Source: Heterotrichella gracilis (Eukaryota; Sar; Xanthophyceae; Tribonematales; Xanthonemataceae). From it: a stretch of 64,000 nucleotides of DNA. The stretch covers positions 150,110 through 214,109 of the forward strand of contig JAULBX010027605.1 of NCBI GenBank assembly GCA_032358255.1, in the 5' to 3' direction. The first letter of the stretch is position 1; each line of letters opens with the position of its first letter. Positions 1-12,600 of the stretch are shown one piece after another. Below the pieces are notes generated by a model. The model was not told the DNA's origin and did no database searches. It saw only the letters and a program-made list of their open reading frames with translations. Position numbers and translations under genes: made by a program.

Positions 1-1982
1 GAATAGAACGAACCAGTTACTACTTGCCGAATTTGTTTTTGTGTCATGTTTTAAATTGTGACAAAAGGTGCGCTGCATCCATTTGTATCCTCAAGCAGTG
101 CTTTTCGCAGAATACAAATGCCTATAGTACCACTGAAGAAGAAGCAGATAGGCGCGCATAATACAATCTTAACGCAAAGTCAACTTGTGCGGCACATTTT
201 CCGCTGCATTTGGGGTATTTGGGGACTCAGCGCCCAGAGTGTCAGCTGGTAGGGAGTATAGGGAGAGGGCTCTTTTGTTGGTGGTTGTGCATTGCAATAG
301 CTGGTCACGCCGATTATGGGTCCCGGGTGCGTACTATCCAGGGGGGATGCTGCGCGGCATAAAGCTTGACATTAAGCGAGGGGAAGCTGACCAGATTGAT
401 GTCCTCTTGAGTGCCAACGTTTGCGTTCTGATTTGTTTTCTACCATGTCTAGCAGTCGCCAGCATAGCTGTGCATGAGCTGTGCGCACCTTCATGCCACT
501 GGGGTACATGGGTTTAGCGTTCCTGACACTAACTCTGCCATACCAGCAATGCGTATAGTTGCTCTTTATTGGCATTGCTGCATATGTAGCCTATCTGGAC
601 TAGGCGTTCTCACGGTGTAGTTCTAGCACGGGATTTATCTCAAACGGTGACCCTTGAAGGGTTGGCCGATTAGTTGACATTCAATGGCTAGAGTTGCCCA
701 ATTATACACTTGTTGACAAACTGCAGAGAACCGTACTACGTTTGACGTTCTTGGTAAATAAATCACTAATTTACTTGCACAATGCACAATCAGTCATTGT
801 TTGTTGCCATGTGCAAATTGTCACAACTCCATATCATATATGCCGGCGGCATGCTGCTTTGACTGTGCAGACTGCCTGCTATCTTACCCGGTTCTTGTCT
901 TGACATTGTCATATGCCATTGGCATGGGCGATCCTGACGCCCCTCACAAAGTATTATATGATATGCATGAATGCCTCGTCGGGTTTTACACATGTTGGTC
1001 GCGCAGTTCCAGCTCAAACATACGTGGCCGCATGTGAGCAGGCCTCGAGGTTATTTAGAGCTCTTGGATCTGCCAGCATTCAATGTCGCATTGCCAACTG
1101 GCAGTGCAACCCGTACGGCGACAATAAATCTTCTGGCTTTTGCAACATTGTACCGGGTCCGGAGTTACAAGCAATCAATGGCAAGCAGCAACAACATAAG
1201 CATGAACAACAGTTGTGTTACTCTTGCACCGCTACGATGCAAAAACCTTCACTAAACAAGATCTGATATGCTAGATTGTTCCAACATGGGTTCATTCACT
1301 ACACTTGCCCGCACTTCAGCTGCCAGATGGCAGGACATCTGCAAGATGCGGTGAAATCCATCGTGCACTCTGAGAGCTGTGTATTGTTTGCCTGGAGTGA
1401 CCTGAAGTGATCCTTTCAACCAGCACTGCCTGCTCCCTGAAAATGGGTTTTGCTAATAGGTTGCAAACCCCAAATGTACCGCCAATTACTCACGCACTTC
1501 AGGACCCCAAGGCTAAAAAATGCTCCCCCCTTCCCTGTTGTGCAAGTGACACATGCATGAGCGTGCCAACAGGTTGCGTAATCATATGCATCATATACAT
1601 CTGAGCGTTGGATTGCCTCGACTGCCCTTTCTTATAATTATCACGTATCAGCCCCTCCTCCCAGCTCCCCACCCCCACCACATTTTCACGCATCCACTCG
1701 TGACAAGGCGGCCACCAGCTTTGCATTACTTAGCATGCCACCATGCAGCTGCAAGCGCTGGAAGAAAATGCTGTGCTGTCCCCATCCCACATCCCCCGCG
1801 TACAGTTCCCCTTCTCCCCTGCGTCGCTGTGGAATGTTTTCCCTCTCCAGCCCTTCCCTTTCCCTCTATGTTGCCGTGCAAAATCCCCCCTCTTCCACTG
1901 CCCCTACACTGTGCAGTATCCCCCGTCCCTCCCTCCCTCCCTCCCGCCTCAACTCTCGCTCCCTACCCTTTTCCCTCCCCTC
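1..1982. other. No recognisable gene (downstream of VPS13)
   Basis: Nothing here resembles a known protein, and the ORFs are short and overlap on both strands. From about 1,630 to 1,980 the plus strand is strongly pyrimidine/C-rich, so proline- and serine-rich ORFs appear by composition alone. The part nearest the VPS13 stop codon is probably its 3' UTR and flank. I could not pick a convincing polyadenylation signal close to the stop. Confidence 0.5.
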
Positions 1983-3639
1983 CTAAATCTTTGGTTTCCA
2001 CACAAGCTCCGCCGGCGGCTTGCGCTGCGAGCGCATTGCCAAAATTGTGTTTGCAGAAGAGTCCACCTGCCACACGCTGGCGGCCCAGGTCTCGGGGTGG
2101 TGCGCCTTGTAGGCAGGGCTCAGGATGACGGGACCCTGCAGGAAAGGAGGGTTTTTACTAATTTTCCCTGAAGGTTTTGAATCCCTAAACCCTAAACCCA
2201 AACCCGAGGCGCTGATATACCCCAGCGGGGCACTGAAAATTACGGACCAAACACACACCCAAACCATAACCTAAACCCTGAACCTGACCCCAGGCAGCGC
2301 ACCTGCAGGGTGTGCAGCAGCGGCGGCTTCCGGCGCCAAAATAGCCCAGTCAACGACACCAAGAACCCTAACCAAAACCCTAGCATGAACCCAAGTGGAT
2401 GCACCTGCAGGGACTGCAGCAGTGAACACACATCAACACTAACCAAACCCAAGGGGTGTATAGAAAGAGATCGCTTTCTTTATAGCCCTTGCCTAAACCC
2501 ATAAACCTAATCCCAAAAGGGCGCACCTGCAGGGTCTGCAGCAGCGGCGGCTCCCGGCGCCAGATTGCCGAATCAAACACCCCGCTAGGAGTGGTGAGGT
2601 CAGCGCGCATGCAGAGCACGTCATCCTTGGAGGGCGGCCCATTACCCCCCACCACCACCGAGCCCATGGCGTGGTACCCGGTGGGTGGCACGGGGATCCA
2701 CAGCGTGGCTGCGGGGATTTCGTTTGTGCGCCAAATGAGCGTGAATTCTACTGGGGGCTTGAACATGGGCGGACTGCCGTCCTGTGGGGGGTGGTGTACG
2801 GGGCGGGGTGGGTGCATGCAGTGGGCAGGGGGAGGGGTGGGTGAATGCAGTGCGGGTATGGGGCAGGGGATGGGTGGGGTGATCGCAAGAACAACAGGGA
2901 GGAGAAGAGGCGAAAGTACAGACGAGAAAATATACTAAATTATTTGTTAACACTTCCCTTAAACCCTTAAACAAAAGTATTTAAAATTGCCTTGGCATCC
3001 ACACATTTTTAAGATGTAATTCTGCTTGTCAAACCATACACTAGGCTCTTCGCCTCACCTCCCGTGCCTCCTCCCAGCACACACTCTAGGGTTGGTGGCC
3101 CCACTACTTAAAACCCTAAACCTTCTATGCAAAACCCTGCCCTAGGGTCTTCCCCTCACCTCCCCCGCCTCCTCCGAATCATCCCAGCACACATTTTGAG
3201 GTTGGCCCCTTACCCTAAACCCTCTATCCCAAACCCTATTGAAATCTTCCCCTCACATCCTGCGCCTCCGAGGCGTCCAAGTACACATTTTTAGGTTGGC
3301 CTCTAACCCTAAACCCTCCTTCCCAAACCCTACACAGGGACTTTGCCTCACCTCCCGCACCTCCTCCGAGTCATCCCAGTACACAGGCACAGGCGCCTGA
3401 GGCCCCTCGTAGCCCAGCACCACCACATCCCCCACCGCCTTATACCCCTTGGGTCCCACAGGGCGCCAGAAGCTGACCGGGTGCTGCCCAGGAGCCCCCG
3501 TGGCGTACCACAGGCTCTCGTAGAGGCCGGAGGGGGTGGTGGGTGGGGGGCGCGGGTGGGGGGCGGCACGGCCCTGCCAGCTGGATGGTCGGCGCGCTCT
3601 TGCGCGCGCCATGGGCTCGATGTAGTACTTGTTGCGCAC
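1983..3639 (-). other. VPS13: VPS13 exons 63-65: C-terminal Vps62-like block
   Basis: Exons: 3,352-3,639; 2,527-2,781; 1,983-2,135, all phase 0. Two more W-x-P-x-x-P-x-G-Y modules: VSFWRPVGPKGYKAVGDVVV and ATLWIPVPPTGYHAMGSVVV, the second followed by LCMRADLTTPSGVFDSAIW. The last exon continues the same fold (WAASVWQVDSSANTILAMRS). So the same module type occurs both in mid-protein and at the extreme C-terminus. The short final exon is supported by in-frame joining and a stop 17 codons after the module's last strand. Confidence 0.85.
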
Positions 3640-6600
3640 CTGCACAGGGGGGTGAATGGTGAAACCGTTAGGGAACGCGGGGGATGGGGGTAACCACTAC
3701 AACCTTATGGGGACCCGTAAAAATCCTTGCCCTTGCGCGTGCCAGGGGCTCGACGTAGTACTTGTTGCACAGGGGGGAGAAACCCCTAGGAGACCCATGG
3801 AAACCCTAAGCAGGGGAGCTCACGCCCAGATTCTCACCAGGCTTTTTTGTACTACTTGTTGCGCAGCTGCAGAGGGGGGGGAGGGGCATCCCATACAGAG
3901 GGCGCAAACCCTCACTATACGCAAACTCGCACTGGGGGCGAACACCCTCAGAAATCCCACGAAAACCCTAAACATGGGGCCGCAAACCCTCAACACACCC
4001 TCCTAAAACCTGCCAAACCCCCCTCTCCCCCCACACCACCACCACAAAACCCCTTCCCCGTCCCCCATCCCCCCACGCACCGCCATGGCGATCCGCTTCA
4101 TGTCCTCCGCCTGCGCCCACCCAGTGTGGCATTGCACCAGGTGGCCCAGCGGCTCCTCCTCACCCACACCCACAGCACCCCTCCGGTGCACCACCAGCGC
4201 GCTGGGTGGGTCTACATGCGGGTCGAGCCACTTTGGCTCGAGTACCAGCAGGTCCTCCCAGTGGACCAGCCAGCGCAGCTCGCGGGCAGGGGGGACGTCG
4301 GCGATGGGCACGCCTGGGGAGGGGAGTTGGGTGTGTGGGTTCAAGGTGGTACAGAAAACAGTGGGTTTGTACATATAGTGCCAAGTTCCAATTAAGGTTT
4401 CATGGTACGTCCAGTGCTGCAAGGGCCAGGGTATTTTCTATGTTGTACAGAGCAAGCTCGCAAAATCTAAACAAATTACATATCCCCCTCCAAGTCCCAC
4501 TCCCCCTCTCACCCCTCCCTGCCCCCCCACCTTGCTCCGCCTGCCGCTGCATGGCCTCAAAGCCAGGCGCCAGCACCATGACCAGGCCCCTGTTGCATAT
4601 TATAACCACCTTGTCCTCGGGCAGCAGCATGTGATCCTCATATGCGTACTCCGTCTCCTGGCGCCCAGTGAGCTTGTCGATCACGCTGGGTGCCATGGGC
4701 GAGGAGAGGAGGGAGGTGTGGAGCAGGGCCTGGCCAAGCTCCTGGATGCGCACCTGCAAGGGGTGTGGAGGAGTTAGGAGGGGAGGGATGGGTGGTGCTG
4801 GTGTAAAGAAGTGGGGGGAGGGCAGGGTGGAATATGTGGATTCAGTTGCCTATCAACCAGTCCGCATGGTCGTGTAAAGGTTTTGGGGCCATGGGTGAGG
4901 AAAGGAGGGAGGTGTGGAGGAGGGCCTGGCCCAGCTCCTGGATGCGCACCTGCAAGGGGTGGGGGGTGGGGGGTGGGGCAAAAACGGGAAGGAATTTTCA
5001 GGCAATTTTACAGTGTGCAGCGGGGCCTGGCCCACCTTCTGGATGCGAACCTGCAAGGGGGGGAAGTGGAGGGTGGGGCAAAAACGGGGAGGGAAGGTGT
5101 GAGAAAGGCCTGGCCCAGCTCTTGGATGCGCGCTCAAAAGGCGACAAAGATGGGGGTGGTGGTGATGGTGCAAGGGGGAGAAATGCAGCGAGTAGGAGAG
5201 CATGGATGCACATTGCATGGGGCATGGAGGTGTGTGTAGGGGAGTAAAGAGGGGGGAGGGGATGGGGAGAAGAGCAGTAAGGGTGCAGGAGGGGGTAGCT
5301 GCCCAGTATGCCGAAGGCTGTTTTGTAAGCCCACCCAGCCCAGCTCGTGCCTGCAGAGTGACACTAAACATGACCACCACCACAACCCCCCCAGCTGCAC
5401 CACCCACCTCCGCATCCCCCGCCAGTGGGGTCAGCTTCCTGTCCCCCTCAATCACACGCGGCAGGCGCTGGCGTGTGCGCACCGCCCCCGGCTTTGTTCG
5501 ACTGACGCTCACCCCCTCTAGGGTTGTGCTCACCATGTCCAGCATGCCGCTGATGGGGTGCGCGCCAAACCCTACAACACCCTTGCCGATACCCTCCACG
5601 AAACCTGCAGGTGGCGGGAGAAGGGGCGGGAGGTGGGGCGAGCCAGTTGAAAAGATACAACTATGGGAAAGAACGAGATTTTCTACAACATTTCTACAAA
5701 CATTTTTTCACATACTGCGCATGTGACGGTGCGCGCGTGTGGCACAGCATAGCCATTGGGTTGGCTGCTGGGGCACTCATGACGATGCAATTCTAGTTGC
5801 TATGAAGTGCGCGCCGGCTATTGGAGTCCGTTCAAGTCCCCAGATGCGCTCAGACTGTGCCAAACAACCAGGTGGTGTATGCCATGGCAGCATGTGCTCC
5901 GTGGCGATGGTTTGTTTATGGTTGCCCGCCTCTGTCACCACAGCGGCTTCACACTTCCTCGCCTAGACCCTAAACCCTAATGTGGGGTTCCATAATGCAG
6001 TGCATGCTGAGCCTCCCACCCACCCCATACCCCCCACCCACCCCACCCTCACCTAGCGCCCCCTTCTGCTTGGCCCCCTCCCAGGGCCTGAGCACCACCC
6101 CCGTCACCCCCTGCAGCACCCCCTTGCCCAGGGCCCCCGCCCCCTCCATCAGCCCCTCCTTCACGTCGCCGATCTGGCGCCGAGCAATCTCCTGCTTGCG
6201 CGCCTCGCTGTACCTGGGGGGGCAGGGGTTGAGATTAGGATTAAGGGCTAAGTTGACTTGCTGCAGCTAGGGTTTAGGTTTAGGGTTGATGTGGGCGGCG
6301 CGCAATGTCCTGCTTGCGAGCCTGGCTGTACGTGTGGGGGTAGGGTAACAGTAGGGTTTTAGAAAATGCTGGGGAGCAGGGGGGCACGGAGCATAGCATA
6401 TAATGCAATGCAATACGTTTGCACCGACTCCTTCTGTTGTATTCTAATGGTCGATCAATCATATGTACATCTCACAGGGTTTTCTATATTATCTGCAGGC
6501 GTTCCAGCAGTGCAGTCAGCTGACAAGCCATCCTTGCACTGCACACACGCAGGATTCCTTTTGGGTCATAAGCTTTATTTTCTTGAATTGTACGGATAAT

Positions 6601-9600
6601 CCCAGCCTGTGTGGCCAGGTCCTCTCCCATCGATCCCATCCCCTCCCCTCCCCGCCCCACCCCACCCCCCCTTCACGCACCCCTTGTCGCTCGCAATGGC
6701 CGCCAGGCCCGCCGACGCCAGGCCAAACAGCTTGGAGGACCCCCCGAAAATGCCGAAATTGCGCACCAGCCCAAAGGCGGCCCCCAGGAGCTGCCCCTGC
6801 ACCTCGCGCCCCACCGCACGCACAAACACGCTGCGCATCATGGTCTGGCCAACCATCTCAAAGCCCCGCAGCCGCACGGGCGCCGCCTCGAAGCTGGCCA
6901 CGTCCAGTCCCATGGAGAGTACCCCGCCTGCAAGGGTTTAGGGTTTAGGCAGGGAGACATGACAGCTGGACAGAGAGATAACATTTTATGCATTCGTTAA
7001 CAGAAAACCCCACATAGTCTAAAGAATGCCAGCTGTAATTCATGCAATAAGGTTTCAGAATGCATGGAGAATAGGTGGGTAGGCGGGGTGCGATACATCC
7101 AGGCCCATTGACGGCCCGCCTGCCAAGGGTTTATGGACTAGGTAGACGCCCATGCAGGGTTTGTGCATGTACTGGGTTTTCACGTACGATAGGCTTTTCA
7201 TGCCTCCCCAAAATTTTCATCATTATAGAGAGTTTCACGCTTGTAAACAGTGTTGTAGTTTACTCCCTGTCTCCCCCTCCGCACCTGCCCATCGTGGCCT
7301 GGACATTGGATCGGACTGGAATGACACCGATGCAAGCAGCTCAGAAACTGAAAGCAAGCCAACCTGCACCAGGGGGGGGATTTTATGAACAGCACATGGG
7401 GATGGCCCAAAAGTTGGTGCAGCTGGTACATCCCCCCAGTGGCCTATGGCAAGAAGTTGCTGTGGCGGACACCCATCATTCTGGGATTCTGTGATGCAAC
7501 TGGGCATCGCTGGTACAGGCCTTGCAGTCATTATGGCTGGCAAGGCAGTAATATATTATGAGTTGCAATTTGAAAAGTGTGTTCCACTGAACACCCTCTG
7601 ATCATACAGCAGCATGGTTTCCCCCCAACCCCCCACCCACCTGTAGCGGCATGTCCACCGCCGCCTGCGCATGGCTCTCTCCCCCTGACCCATGGCTCAG
7701 CCTGCCAAGGTCCAGGCGCTGCACCACATCCATCAGCCGCCAGATCACGCTCTCGCTCAACGCAATCTGCGCAAGGAGGATCTAGGGTTTAGGGTTTTGC
7801 GATGGGGACAGGTACAGCGGGTGTGATGGGTGGATGAGATGCTGGAAACAGGTGGGTGTGAGAGTAAAGGCATGGCAAGCCAATTGACACAGGTGTGCCA
7901 TGCAAAAAGCCATTTGTTTACTTATACCATCCGTCCGGTTCACCCCAATGCGTGCGGTCCATGCGAAACCTACCAACTAATTACTTAAGAGGTACCCATG
8001 GGCCGCACCTGCAGCACCCCGTTTGTCTTTGCCGCCACAAAGGGCACGTACAGCCTGCTGCGCGCACCCCCTGGCTGCTGCCTGAGGCTGAGTGTGACCA
8101 TGGGGAGCTCGTCACCGTCAAGGCCACGGGGGAGGTCAAGGGGAGCGACGATCACGGGGTACCTGCGGGGAGGGCAAAGTACAGGGTCGAAGGAGAGATC
8201 ACTTTCATGAGTTGCCTGTGCCCCTTGTCAGGGTGCGGCGGGCTGTTCATTACTATTCTGTGATGATCCTTGTGTGAGGGAACCATGGGCAGTTCCCCAG
8301 ATATCCGCCCCCTCACCTTCTGCCCCACAGCCTGTCATCCAGTAGCATCTCATCACCGCCAGGCACACGCACGGGGCTGAGCGCACCTATCCTTGCAAAC
8401 CCCCAGAGAAACCCTAGCACCAACCCTAGGGTTTGCCGCCCCTCACCTTGTGCCCCACAGCATGTCATGCAGCTGGTACATAACAGGTGGCGGTGCGCTC
8501 CGGCCCCCAGAAAAAAACCCTACCAACATCCCTAGGGTTTCTTTCCCCTCACCTCATGCCCCACAGCATGTCGTCCAGCTGGTACCTCCTCGCCGCCAGG
8601 CGCACGCAGGTGGCAATGCGCTTGGGCCCCAGTAAAACCTATAAACCCCTACCAAAAATCCTAGGGTTTGCCGCCCCTCACCTCGTTCCCCACAGCATGT
8701 TGTCCAGCTGGTACCGCTTCACTGCCAGGCGCACGCAGGTGGCTGAGCGCAAATGTCCTAGGAAGACCACCAGTAAAACCCTACCAACAACCCTAGGGTA
8801 TCTTTCCCCTCACCTTGTGCCCCACAGCATGCCCCCCAGCTGGTACCTCTTTACAACATGACCAGCAAAACCCTATACTAGGGTTTGTTCCCCCTCACCT
8901 CGTGCCCCACAGCATGTTGTCCAGCTGGTACCGCTTCACCGCCAGGCGCACACACCTTTCCTCAAAAACCCTACCCACAAACCCTAGAGTTATTTCCCCT
9001 CACCTTGTGCCCCACAGCATGTCATCCAGCTGGTACCGCTTCACCGCCAGGCGCACACACGTGGCGGTGCGCTCCGGCCCCACCCCCGCAGCCACACTCA
9101 GCTGCGCACCCGACACAGTCAGCAGCAGCACCTCCTGGGGCAGCGCATCCACTATGGACAGCTCAAAGCCTGCCAGGTGGAGGTCCAGGCTGGTGGCTCC
9201 CTGGCCCGGGGCGAGCTTGATGACGCCGCTCATGGCGGAGGCGCCTGCGATGGGGGGTGGGGGGGTGGGGGGTACTGAGGGGATGATGGCAAGGGTGGGG
9301 AGGTAGTAGGGGATATGATGATGGCGTCAGTGGAAGCTAGGGGTTGTCTAGGGTTTGCTGGGGTTAGAATTCAAGCGAATGACGGCCAAGCGAAGGACGG
9401 CTAATGTGTAGGATTTTTACAGGCAACAAAACAATTAAGTTCATATCAATTGTTGGGGTTGGAATACATGGTGTTCAAGAGTTATGTTCTTAGGGTTAAA
9501 AGTGCGTGCCTCACCTGGCAGTACCCTGACTATCCTGTCTACTCCTCCCCTGCCCAGCAGCGCCGCCCCTGCCCCCGGCACCCCACCCACACCGGTGGGG

Positions 9601-12600
9601 GTCATCACCTGCTGCTCGGCATCGGCAACCTGCAAATTATGACAATCAGTTGAAATTCACAACAAAAGCAATATCTATAAAATTCCTTTCATCTACACAT
9701 TATGATGATTCCTAGTGTTAAGCATTCTAACCCAATGCATATGACTTGGATTTGGCAGTGGGAGGGGCATGGCATATGTGGGAGACAGCAACAGTTGCCA
9801 AGGCAGCAGAAATACATCCAGATGCAGCAACAACGTGGGAATGCCGCTTTTCACGCAGAACACAAAACAACGACGACCGCCCACCATGCGAACGTTAGGG
9901 TTTAGGATTAGGGTTTTGTGCGCGCACCTGCACCGTGCACACTTTAGGCCCCACCGACATTGCCAGCTTGTGTTGGCTGCCCACCCCTCCCCCGCCACCC
10001 CCGCCACTCATGGAGGTGCCCAAATAGGTGTGCGCCTGGGGGTCCAGGAAATACTGCACCGCCGGCGATCCCCCCATCCCCTCCTGCAGCTCCAGCTGAT
10101 ACGGCCCCACTGGGACTGTGTAGTGCCACAAAAAGGGGACAGCGGAGAAGGGCTCGATGGTGAGGCGGGGGGCGCTTGGAATATGGGCCTGCCGGTATTT
10201 GAGCGGGTAGGGGGTCCTGCGCGCACAGGGAGAGTTGGAAAAGGGATAGACGGGGGAAGGAGGGAGGTTTGGGAGGCCATGTGCCATTGCAGTCCAGGCA
10301 GGGCAAGACTGAGCGAGCAGTGCTAAAAACTACTCATATGTTGCCACAGATGCTTGCATCACCACATGTCATCACCAGAAACAGTATATCACGATAACTC
10401 TGAAGATAAACTGGTGATTTTCTTCTTTGTTTTCCAGTAACAAACCATTCTTGCTGCCAATTTGATCCTGTGGGTCTGACATGCATGACGTACCACTGGT
10501 GGTGAGCTCTTCAGGGGGTGCATGGCATGCTCAAGCGTCACAAGGGAAAGCAGGGTAAATACGTTGGGTGCTGCCATGTCTAGGGTCTTACAAGGGTTTT
10601 TGTTAAGGTTTGATGCACCCAGCGATTGTCTGCCTTCATCACCTTATGCTCATGGCAAGAATGGTGCTAGGGCTTCCAGGATTTGCTACACAGAGCCTCA
10701 CATCAGTATCTATTTGTGAAGTGGGTTGCTGCATGCCGGCTGTGCATGTGAGGTGGTTCTTGATAGGATTGATGGTAGGGTTGCCAGGGTTTGCGTTTAG
10801 GGTTTTGCACCTGTTTTCTATGATGTATGGTGGATCACTCCCCACCGCCTCCACTACCAGGTGCATGCAACCAGGGGAGCGCAGGGCTAGGGCCAGGCGA
10901 ACCACCACCACCGGGCCAAGAGGGGAGGGGAGGGATAGGCGCCTGCGGGAGGGGGAAGGGGGGATTAAGGATGGGGGTAGGGACAACAGGGTGCCTTATG
11001 GGAGAAACAAAAAGGGGAAATCAAATTCGCACTGAAGACAATGCTCCCGCCCAATAATTGCCACCTTGGCCAATATGCATGTATCCAGTCACCAGCACTC
11101 GATATACTTGCAAGTACAACAGAAAAACCAAAGTCACCATGTACATTCCATCGCTGTGTACCCACCTTAGCGCCTCAATCATCTCCTTGGTGAGCCCCCA
11201 GGCCCCCTGGTCCCGCACATTTGAGGACACCCTCGCAATAATGTGCCCCTCACTGTCACCACCACCACCACCACCACCACCCTCCTCCGCCCCCTCCGCC
11301 CCATAATCGCTCTCGATCCAAGCGTCCGGCGGCGGCTCATCCAAGTAATCGATCGGCACCGCCACATGCGCCACCATACTGCCAGGGTATTCCAGCAGGA
11401 TGGGGCGGCTGGTGCTGGGATGCGCGGGGTCCCCACTCCCGGAACCGAATCGCAGGCACACCGCGTGGGACTCTGTGTGCATGGACCAGTGCATGGAGGA
11501 GCCCACAGCGCCTGCGAGGGGTGGGGGTTGAAGAGAGTGGGGGGTGGATTTAGGTGGATTTCAGTGTGCATTGACCAGGCGCGGGCGGGGCAACGGCGCC
11601 TGCGAAGGGTCAGTGGGTGGGGCGAGATGGAGTGGGAGCGACAGGCAAGGGGATAACAAGGGGAAGGCTATAGGGTGTTTGGTACAGGTTGGAGACTTAA
11701 AATGTTATTGTAAAATGGGAACGCCATAACGTCCAGAGATTGTGCAAGGGACTGTCTTGGCTGGTCTGCTAAAAGCATGTACCTGACCCAACAACAAGTA
11801 GGGTTTTGCAGGGTTTTGATGTGTGCACACCTGGTGACAGTTCCAGTGTGGCTGCCAGGTGCCCCGATGGGTCATCGCCAGGTGGGCGCAGCATGGCAGA
11901 GCCAGAGCCAGGGGCGTCTCGAGCCCTGCAGGCAGAATGAGGTGGGGATTGGAAATGGTAATGGCCGCAACCACTCGTTGAATTGGAGGGGTGCTGCACG
12001 TAAGTGTGGAAGGAAATATTTCTGGTACTGGTCTGAAGGGAAATCCATGTTTTTTTAGACTCCCAACTAGAAGTGAGTCACTCCCTGACACACGTTGGAA
12101 GCAACTAAGGGATAGAATGATGATGAGTGTTTGCCACAGCAGTGTAATGCCACAGGTCATCTGGGATTGGGGTCCCTTTGGGAGACAGATTTGCGTCACC
12201 CTTGCAAAATCCTCCCATCCCCAGGTCCCTTACCCAATCATGGATGCCCCCACTTGCGCTCCCCTCTTCCCCCCTGCAGTGACGCTAAAGCTCCCCCCCT
12301 GGCGCAGCATGGACTTGAGGTTTGACCCCGCCATGGATGCGCGCTGCATCACTGAGCCAGAGGTGCTGCACACAGGGGAAATTTGCATGATTACGAGGAT
12401 GGAAATAATAGGGGAATAGGGAGTGACAGAAGATCAAATCCCAGGGAGTTAGGTCCTGGATCCCAGGAGGCAGGCAAAGGTCCCCACACGCCATATATGG
12501 GGACGCAAAGGGAAAGCACAAGGGACGCCAAACAACCTTAAACCACCCATTTTCAGTCAATTACTGCCTGCCATCCCATGTCCACAATCAAAGAAGGGTT

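Noticed and set aside
1553-2171. Long proline- and serine-rich ORFs on the plus strand
   Set aside because: They arise from a C-rich composition tract and overlap the end of VPS13 on the other strand; no domain is visible.
8308-8955. Regularly spaced repeats resembling a CRISPR array
   Set aside because: The repeats are copies of a VPS13 exon edge with its splice donor, in a eukaryotic intron. Spacing varies and the spacers are telomere-like, not unique.
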